Part shown: positions 42,271 to 47,784 of the stretch, piece after piece
Position numbering within the stretch: position 1 is the first letter of the stretch
How the letters are laid out: every line of letters starts with the position of its first letter
From: Polyangiaceae bacterium
GTDB lineage: Bacteria > Myxococcota_A > Polyangia > Polyangiales > Polyangiaceae
Assembly (NCBI GenBank): GCA_025937895.1
Contig: JAICQL010000032.1
Coordinates: 1-49,922, forward strand
Length of the DNA: 49,922 nucleotides
Direction of reading: 5' to 3'
Position numbers and translations under genes: made by a program
Notes under the pieces: model-generated
What the model saw: only the letters and a program-made list of their open reading frames with translations
What the model was told of the DNA's origin: nothing
The model's database searches: none

Positions 42271-43412
42271 CCAGCAGCTCGGAGCAGAGCTACGCCGCAC
42301 TGACCTCGCGCGCCGCCGTGGCTCGGCAGCTCTGGATCTTCTCCGCGCGCGCGGACCTGCTGCTGTTCACCCTGCCGGCGCTGTTTGCACTGGGCGTGGT
42401 GGCGCTCAGCCCCGAGGCGCGCTCGGGCCAGAGCCCCGAGTGGGTATGGTGGCTCGGCGTGCTGCTGGTCGACGTCGGCCACGTGTGGTCCACGCTGTTC
42501 GTCACTTACCTCGATCGCGCGGAGCTGGCGCGCCATCCCGCGCGCTACGCGCTGCTGCCGGCGCTGGGCTGGGTGGGCGGAGTGGCGCTGTACGCCAGCG
42601 GCGGCGCGGCGCTGTTCTGGCGCTGCCTGGCGTACCTGGCCGTGTTTCACTTCGTGCGCCAGCAATACGGCTGGCTGGCGTTGTACCGCGCGCGCGAGCG
42701 CGACCAGAGCCGGCTGGGCGCGCTGCTCGACGGCGCGGCCATCTACGCCGCGACCCTGTATCCGCTGCTTCACTGGCACGCCCACTTGCCGCGGCGCTTC
42801 GACTGGTTCTTGCCCGGTGATTTCGCCAGTGGCCTGCCCCAGCTGGTGGCTCGCGCAGCGTTGCTACCTTACCTGCTCGCCCTGGGCGGCTACGTGCTGC
42901 GCGCGCTGTGGCAGTGGCAGAGCGGGCGGCGCGTAGCCTGGGGCAAGCACCTGCTGGTCGGCAGCACCGCCGCCACCTGGTACGCCGGCATCGTGGCCAC
43001 CGACGCCGACTACGCCTTCACCCTGTGCAACGTGCTGGTACACGGCATCCCCTACGCGGCGCTGATCTTCAGCTATGGCCGCCACGTCGCCGGAGCCCGG
43101 CAGCAGCCCGAACGCAGCCTGGCCGCCCGCCTGATCGGCGGCAGCCCCGGCGCCGCGCTGCTGCGCTTCGTCGGCTGCCTGTGGCTGCTCGCAGTGCTGG
43201 AAGAGCTGCTCTGGGATCGCAGCGTGTGGCACGAACGGCCCGAGCTCTTCGGCAGCGGATTGCAGCTGGATGACGTGCACGTGTGGCTGGTGCCGTTGTT
43301 GGCAGTGCCGCAGATCACGCATTACCTGTTGGATGGGGTTTTCTGGCGTCGGGGGCGGAATCCTTTGCTGGGGGAGTGGTTTCAGAAGGATTCGAGGAGC
43401 CTAGGAGCCTAG
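42267..43412 (+). CDS. Polytopic membrane protein with conserved-looking histidines, last gene of the SpeD operon
   Basis: The start is GTG 42267, overlapping the flavoprotein stop. The 381-residue product has about eight hydrophobic segments. Polar residues sit within or beside them in patterns that look functional: Asp69-x-x-His72 (LLVDVGHVWST), His128 followed by FVRQQYGW, His259 (NVLVHGIPYAAL), His273 (YGRHV) and His352-Tyr-x-x-Asp356 (QITHYLLDGVFWRRG). Such clusters of membrane histidines occur in di-iron oxygenases and metal transporters, but I recognise no family. Its coupling to the oxidase suggests that it completes the same pathway. The 3' end runs into 8-bp repeats that supply the last residues (SRSLGA). 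Confidence 0.82.
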   Translation: MTSSSEQSYAALTSRAAVARQLWIFSARADLLLFTLPALFALGVVALSPEARSGQSPEWVWWLGVLLVDVGHVWSTLFVTYLDRAELARHPARYALLPALGWVGGVALYASGGAALFWRCLAYLAVFHFVRQQYGWLALYRARERDQSRLGALLDGAAIYAATLYPLLHWHAHLPRRFDWFLPGDFASGLPQLVARAALLPYLLALGGYVLRALWQWQSGRRVAWGKHLLVGSTAATWYAGIVATDADYAFTLCNVLVHGIPYAALIFSYGRHVAGARQQPERSLAARLIGGSPGAALLRFVGCLWLLAVLEELLWDRSVWHERPELFGSGLQLDDVHVWLVPLLAVPQITHYLLDGVFWRRGRNPLLGEWFQKDSRSLGA

Positions 43413-43432
43413 GAGCCTAGGGCTAGGAGCCT
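43395..43432. repeat. Short AGGAGCCT repeats across a gene end
   Basis: AGGAGCCT occurs three times in tandem (43395, 43403, 43411) and once more at 43425 after AGGGCT. The repeats span the stop codon of the membrane gene (43410-43412) and reach the stop of the convergent barrel gene. They look like slippage-generated DNA. Confidence 0.75.
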
Positions 43433-44436
43433 TACGGATCCCAGACGCCGCCGACGCGCAAGCCGCCGCGCAGATACCAGGCTTCGGGACGGGCCGAGTT
43501 TGCGAAGTGGTACTCGGTGGCGACGGCGAGGCCGACCCAGGGGAGCACGCCGCGCAGGCGGAGCGCGGAGACGCCAATGGTCGCGCCGCCGCGTACGCCG
43601 TAGCTGAGGCTGGTGTTGGAGGCCTGGAAGAGCCCGACGGAGGCGGCCTCGAGATCCACGTTCCAGCGATCGAGGTGCAGGCGCACGAGCAGCGGCAGCG
43701 CGGGGATGTAGTTCACTACCAGGCTGGTGGGCTGCTGATTGGGCTCCACCAGCGCACCCCCGCCAAACTCCAGCCCGGCGAGCAAGCTCACATGGGTGAA
43801 GCTGTAGCCGCCCAGCACGCGGCCAAAGCCGCCCGCGCCCACGGCCCAATCACCTCGGGTGCGACGCAGCTGTGCGGTGCCGCCGGTGTCGAAGTTGATG
43901 ATCCAGCGCTCGCGTGTGCTCTGCAGGCCGCGGAAGCCCGCTGCGGGTCGCACCCAGAAGGGGCAAGCGCCGGCCCGCGCGAGGCCGCGGCGCAGCGCCT
44001 CCAGCTCGCGACCGAGCGCGAGGGCCGCTTTCACCTCGCTCGTCAGCTCGCCGCCGGCGCGCTCGAACAGCTGGCGCGGGTCACCGGCGCGCGCTTGCTT
44101 TTGCTCCAGCTGCGCCAGTGCTTGGGCGCGCACCTCGGGCGTGGCGCGACACACCGACTCCATCACGTCGGGCTGAATGGCGGTCTGCTCCAGCTCGTCG
44201 ATCAGCCAGCTGCCGTCGGACTCGGCCTCGACGATGCGCTGCAGATCGAAGAGCAGCGCCTCGACGGCTGCCGCGCTGGCTGCGCTCGTGGCAGGCTCGG
44301 CGCTGGCTGCTTCAGCTCCGCCGGCTGGCTCGGGCGCGCTCGTGCTCTGCGCTGCGGCTGGCGCTGCGCAGAGCCATGCGCTCAGCGCGAGCCCGAAGAC
44401 GCGACCGCAGCAACGTCCGCGATGGGCCGCCAGCAC
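43432..44436 (-). CDS. Probable outer-membrane beta-barrel protein with N-terminal helical region
   Basis: The GTG start at 44436 gives 334 residues with a signal peptide (VFGLALSAWLCAAPAAAQ) and Ala-x-Ala cleavage near residue 29. Residues about 55-150 are helical (AALALGRELEALRRGLARAG) with cysteines at 95 and 158. From about residue 160 to the end, alternating short strands rich in Gly, aromatic and Val residues (TAQLRRTRGDWAVGAGGFGR; LSYGVRGGATIGVSALRLRG) end in a terminal strand YLRGGLRVGGVWDP, the pattern of a small outer-membrane barrel. No family is recognised. It follows a lipoprotein gene in the same direction with a 55-bp gap and converges with the SpeD operon. Confidence 0.72.
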   Translation of the reverse strand: MLAAHRGRCCGRVFGLALSAWLCAAPAAAQSTSAPEPAGGAEAASAEPATSAASAAAVEALLFDLQRIVEAESDGSWLIDELEQTAIQPDVMESVCRATPEVRAQALAQLEQKQARAGDPRQLFERAGGELTSEVKAALALGRELEALRRGLARAGACPFWVRPAAGFRGLQSTRERWIINFDTGGTAQLRRTRGDWAVGAGGFGRVLGGYSFTHVSLLAGLEFGGGALVEPNQQPTSLVVNYIPALPLLVRLHLDRWNVDLEAASVGLFQASNTSLSYGVRGGATIGVSALRLRGVLPWVGLAVATEYHFANSARPEAWYLRGGLRVGGVWDP

Positions 44437-44491
44437 GCGGGCACCTTAGTGCTCTGCCCGCGGCGCTGGCCACCGTTTTCTCACCGGCGTT

Positions 44492-45130
44492 TCACTGTGG
44501 CTCGGCGCGCTCGAGCTCTGCTTCCCAGCGGCCCTCGCCCGCGTTCATGACCTCCCAGCGGCACCACACGCCGGCGAGACGCCCTTCGCCAGACTGCTCG
44601 ACCCACATCGCCACGCCACCACCCGGGGCACTGCGCCGGCCTTTGAGCTTCTTCGGCTCCGCCGCCACCAGCAGCAGCTGGCGCTGCGACTGGCCGTTCC
44701 ACTGCAGCACCTCGACCAGCAGGTTCGGGTGGATCGGCTCGCGCTTCGCGGCGGCATCGGGTCGCACGCCCAGACAGGCCTCCAGGCTCTCGACGTCCAG
44801 GTCCGTCTGTCCCCACAGCAGCCGCTGACCCGGATCCAGGTCTTGCCCCGCCCCGCCGGGCAGCTCCGACGCAGAGATGCGTTTCAGAGTGAGTCGCCCC
44901 TTCGCGGAGCGCTCTTGCTGCGGGCAGCTGGCGGTCATGCGCAGACGGTAAGCGCCTGCCTGCACCGGCAAGCGCTGCGCAGGCGCCGGATCGTCCAGAT
45001 CCGCCTGCTGCGAGAGCTCGGGCTCCTCTGCCGGTGGCGGTTCCGGCGGCAGAGCAGCTGCCGGCGGCGGCGGCGAGCCGCACGCAAGCAGCGCGAGCCC
45101 AACGATCAACGCCAGCGGAGTTCGAAACAT
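44492..45130 (-). CDS. Hypothetical lipoprotein
   Basis: The 212-residue product has a lipoprotein signal (MFRTPLALIVGLALLACGS) with lipobox L-L-A-C at Cys17, a Pro/Glu-rich linker to about residue 55 and a beta-rich domain (AGAYRLRMTASCPQQE, RLTLKRISASEL, RQLLLVAAEPKKLK) with cysteines at 69, 119 and 190. I recognise no family. It is upstream of the barrel gene on the same strand, so the two may act together at the outer membrane. A GCCTG-TTT-CAGGC hairpin lies directly before the start codon. Confidence 0.75.
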   Translation of the reverse strand: MFRTPLALIVGLALLACGSPPPPAAALPPEPPPAEEPELSQQADLDDPAPAQRLPVQAGAYRLRMTASCPQQERSAKGRLTLKRISASELPGGAGQDLDPGQRLLWGQTDLDVESLEACLGVRPDAAAKREPIHPNLLVEVLQWNGQSQRQLLLVAAEPKKLKGRRSAPGGGVAMWVEQSGEGRLAGVWCRWEVMNAGEGRWEAELERAEPQ

Positions 45131-45131
45131 C

Positions 45132-45144
45132 GCCTGTTTCAGGC
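45132..45144 (-). promoter_or_regulatory. Hairpin directly upstream of the lipoprotein start
   Basis: GCCTG and CAGGC flank a 3-base loop, one base from the ATG at 45130-45128. It would lie over the ribosome site or serve as a small operator. Confidence 0.3.
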
Positions 45145-45334
45145 AACGGAACGGCCACGTGCTTGCCTAAGTGCACCGGGCTCGCTGCTGCGCTCAGGCC
45201 ACGGCAGGAGCGAGCAGACGCGAGCACCCTTGCCCCTGCCAGCAACGAGGTAGCAGGGCCTGCGACACGGGTGATCCTGGCGGCGTACCGGGTAGCCTGG
45301 AGCAGCGATGGGGCTCAGCCACTGCCAGGGCCAG

Positions 45335-45550
45335 TCAGCGGCGCTGCGCGTGGGCGGAGGGGCCGCACGCGGCGGGGCTCGCTGAGGGCGACGCAGGAGC
45401 GCTGCTCGCTGCACGAGTGGTACCGCCAGCAGGCGTAGCCGCTGCCTGAGGTGCGGGCACGCGGCCAGGCACCGTGGAGGCGGCTCCTGGCGACGTGTCC
45501 AGCGGCCCTGCCAGGGCGATGATGTCATTGATTCGGGTGGCGATGTTCAT
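45335..45550 (-). CDS. Candidate 71-residue Ser/Thr/Pro/Ala-rich peptide
   Basis: ATG 45550 follows TTGGAGG with 8-base spacing, one of the best ribosome sites in the window. The product starts with an amphipathic helix-like MNIATRINDIIALAGPLDTS and continues as 50 residues of Ser, Thr, Pro, Ala and Gly with one Cys. The neighbouring island holds two glycosyltransferases and two small helical proteins. A leader-like N-terminus plus hydroxyl-rich tail fits a secreted or modified peptide, but this is inference. I recognise no family, and the low-complexity tail could also be chance coding. The flanking 45131-45334 and 45551-45718 hold no other gene; 45651-45663 (CCACC-AGC-GGTGG) is a small inverted repeat that may be an operator. 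Confidence 0.4.
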   Translation of the reverse strand: MNIATRINDIIALAGPLDTSPGAASTVPGRVPAPQAAATPAGGTTRAASSAPASPSASPAACGPSAHAQRR

Positions 45551-45718
45551 GGCCCTGCCTCCAACGAGAACGAACGCGGGGGTTGGTCAGCTCCAGCCCC
45601 ATCGGCTGGCACACGCCGGTGGTTGCGCGCTGGCGCCGATTGTCAGCAATCCACCAGCGGTGGTGGACGATGGGAGCAAAGCTCGGCTGGAGACAGCACA
45701 CGCCAGGAGTGAGCCATC

Positions 45719-46111
45719 ATGAATGAAGTCGCCCCGGAGGCGCCCGAGACCCGGGCCGTTCGCTCGAGCCATGTGGCGCCCATCTTCGCGCGCGCTGCCG
45801 ACGGCCTGGTACTGAGCCTGCGCCGTGCCATGGGCGTTCCCGACGAGGCGGAGCCCGAGGTGGAGCAGGAGTTCGCAGCTCTGCGTGCCACCCTGGAGCG
45901 GCAGTTTCGGCCCGAGTTCGACAGGATGTATGCCGGGCTGCTGAAGCAATACCTGGGCACCGCCAGCTCCGTCGTCGTCCAGGCGCTGGAAGACCCGTCG
46001 GTGCAGGCCTATCTGGCCGTCTCCGATCGGATCGCAGGTGACGTGGACACCGCCCTGCGCGGCTGCATCGCTCGGCTCGAGGCGATCCTGAGCCCGCCGG
46101 CTCAGAGCTGA
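45719..46111 (+). CDS. Small helical protein of the glycosyltransferase island
   Basis: ATG 45719 follows AGGAG with 10-base spacing. The 130-residue product is helical with an acidic N-terminus (residues about 1-15) and no signal peptide. The segment EFDRMYAGLLKQYLG ... LEDPSVQAYLA aligns by eye with EFRRACAESFERRLG ... LESAPLQRFLA of the 113-residue protein at 47406-47747, with one gap, so the two appear to be paralogues. The pattern is faintly like DUF2059. Its stop overlaps the end of the convergent glycosyltransferase by 10 bp. Confidence 0.72.
   Translation: MNEVAPEAPETRAVRSSHVAPIFARAADGLVLSLRRAMGVPDEAEPEVEQEFAALRATLERQFRPEFDRMYAGLLKQYLGTASSVVVQALEDPSVQAYLAVSDRIAGDVDTALRGCIARLEAILSPPAQS
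46088..46105. terminator. Hairpin at the overlap of convergent genes
   Basis: CTGAGCC (46088-46094) and GGCTCAG (46099-46105) are perfect arms around CGCC. The right arm contains the stop codon of the minus-strand glycosyltransferase (46104-46102), and the plus-strand gene stops 4 bases further on. No U-tract. Confidence 0.5.
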
Positions 46112-47379
46112 TCCGAGCGCGGTCGCGAGCCCCGCTGCTCCAGAGCCAGCTCGAAGGCATCCGCGGCGGCTTTCAGCGCATCGGTCTGGCGTATGTCGCT
46201 GCTCAGCGCGCTCAGGCGCTCCCGCACCTGCGTGCTCGCCAGCAGGATCCCGGCTTCCCGCACCAGGCCCTCGACGTCGCCCGTGCCCGGTGCGAAGAAC
46301 GCTCCCACGCCGAGCGCCCGCACGCGATCGCCGTTGTCGGGCTGATCGTACGCGGCAGAGCGGATGATTTGCGGGATGCCAGCCTCGAGCGCGCGCGCCG
46401 TCGTGCCGATGCCGCCGTGGTGCACGAGCAGCGCGCTGTGCTTCAGCAACGCGCCCAGCTCGACGAAAGCGGCGTGAAAAAAGCGTGCGCCAGCCCCCTC
46501 GCCCCCGGCGCGATAGTGGGGGCTCAGGAACACGCCGGGCAACCCCAGGCGCTCACAGCAAGCGCGCGCTTCGGCGAAGAAGCGCTCGACGTCCACCACA
46601 CCGGTGCCGGGCGTAAACACCAGCGGCTTGCCCTCGCGCAGGATGAACGCCTCGAGCTCCGACGGCAGGCCGGCTCGCGACGCTTCCAGCGGAAAGCCCA
46701 CGAGGCGCAGATTCTGCGGCCAATCGGGCTGAGGTGTACCGAACCACGAGGGAAAGAAGCCCAGGCGCTGGCGGATCGGCGCATTGATATCGGAGAGGCG
46801 CGCCAGCGGCGGCAGTCCGAGCCGCTCACGGAACGGATTGATCCGTCCGAGGACGAACGGCGCCGCATCCATGCGAGCGTAGATCTGCGGCAGGCGATAC
46901 AGCCGGTACGTGTTGGCGAAGGCGCCCTGCAGCTTCTGGTTCAACGGATACGGCGGGCAATAAACGGAGCGAAAGGCGGAGGGCGCCAGGGTCACCCGGC
47001 ACAGCGGCAGCGCAAAGCGCTCACAGATCATGTTGGTCGCCGAGCACTCATCCAGGTTCACCACGGCCAGTCGCTCGCCGCGCCGCATCTGCTCGGCGAA
47101 ATATTCGAAGGTGGGCAGGTAGGAGGGGAAAACGTGCCCATCGAGGTTCTCACGGCCGCCCACCAGATTGTTGGTCTGCGCGACGGTGACGGCCCGAAAG
47201 CCCAGGCCACGGCTCTGCGCCAGCGCCTCGTAGCCTCGATTGCTCAGCAGGTCACACGCATAGCCGCGGCGGCGGAGCTCTTGCCCGAGCCCCAGCAGCG
47301 GGAACAGATCACCCTTCGTGCCGATCCCCGCCAGGACGACCTTGGGTCTGAGACCCGTTGCTGTTTCCATGTCACACAT
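46102..47379 (-). CDS. GT1/UGT-type glycosyltransferase
   Basis: The 425-residue protein has the GT-B fold of UGT-type enzymes. The N-terminal domain opens VVLAGIGTKGDLFPLLGLGQ, the acceptor-side glycine loop. The C-terminal sugar-nucleotide domain has LVFTPGTGV, LLVHHGGIGTTARALEAGIP (near residue 317) and DQPDNGDRV, the family signature that binds the nucleotide-sugar. Relatives glycosylate macrolides, sterols, peptides or lipids; the acceptor is unknown here. It is a clear paralogue of the C-terminal half of the protein at 47785-49922: both share G-T-x-G-D-L-x-P, N-x-VFPSYxPxFE and HHGGIGTTARALEAGIPQI. The start is ATG 47379; ATG 47370 is equally possible. Confidence 0.92.
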   Translation of the reverse strand: MCDMETATGLRPKVVLAGIGTKGDLFPLLGLGQELRRRGYACDLLSNRGYEALAQSRGLGFRAVTVAQTNNLVGGRENLDGHVFPSYLPTFEYFAEQMRRGERLAVVNLDECSATNMICERFALPLCRVTLAPSAFRSVYCPPYPLNQKLQGAFANTYRLYRLPQIYARMDAAPFVLGRINPFRERLGLPPLARLSDINAPIRQRLGFFPSWFGTPQPDWPQNLRLVGFPLEASRAGLPSELEAFILREGKPLVFTPGTGVVDVERFFAEARACCERLGLPGVFLSPHYRAGGEGAGARFFHAAFVELGALLKHSALLVHHGGIGTTARALEAGIPQIIRSAAYDQPDNGDRVRALGVGAFFAPGTGDVEGLVREAGILLASTQVRERLSALSSDIRQTDALKAAADAFELALEQRGSRPRSDQL

Positions 47380-47405
47380 CGTTGCGCCCGTACCGCTCGA
47401 ACGCC

Positions 47406-47747
47406 TCAGATCTCCAGGTCGCCCATCCGCTTCTGCAGCTCGCCGAGCTGTTGACTGAAGGCCGGTGCCATGGCCTGGCGTGCCGCCAGGAAGCGCTGCA
47501 GTGGCGCGCTCTCCAGCACGGCGATCGATTGCAGCGCCTGCTCGTGCCCCAGCCGGCGTTCAAAGCTCTCCGCGCAGGCGCGCCGGAACTCCGCATGCAC
47601 CTCCTCGATCCGCTCGCGCGTTTGCCCGGGGAGCTTTCGCAAGCCGTGTCTGGCCGCGATGTGCTCCACCACTTGCAAGAACAGGACGTCCGCCCCCGTG
47701 ACGCGCGAGGCGGCAAGCAGCCGTTCGGATGCGTGTTCGTTCGACAT
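47406..47747 (-). CDS. Small helical protein upstream of the glycosyltransferase
   Basis: ATG 47747 with GGAG 6 bases upstream gives 113 residues; an ATG at 47759 is also in frame. The protein is helical, with charged residues (LPGQTRERIEEVHAEFRRAC), and lacks a signal peptide and membrane helix. It shares EF-x-R-x-x-A and LE-x-x-x-x-Q-x-x-LA patterns with the 130-residue protein at 45719-46111. It sits between two paralogous glycosyltransferases on the same strand, 26 bp before the second and 37 bp after the first, so it is probably co-expressed with both. A chaperone, adaptor or acceptor role is possible; I recognise no characterised family. Confidence 0.75.
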   Translation of the reverse strand: MSNEHASERLLAASRVTGADVLFLQVVEHIAARHGLRKLPGQTRERIEEVHAEFRRACAESFERRLGHEQALQSIAVLESAPLQRFLAARQAMAPAFSQQLGELQKRMGDLEI

Positions 47748-47784
47748 GGCGTTCTCCATCTGAAGGGTTGGCTCTCGCGCCGGC

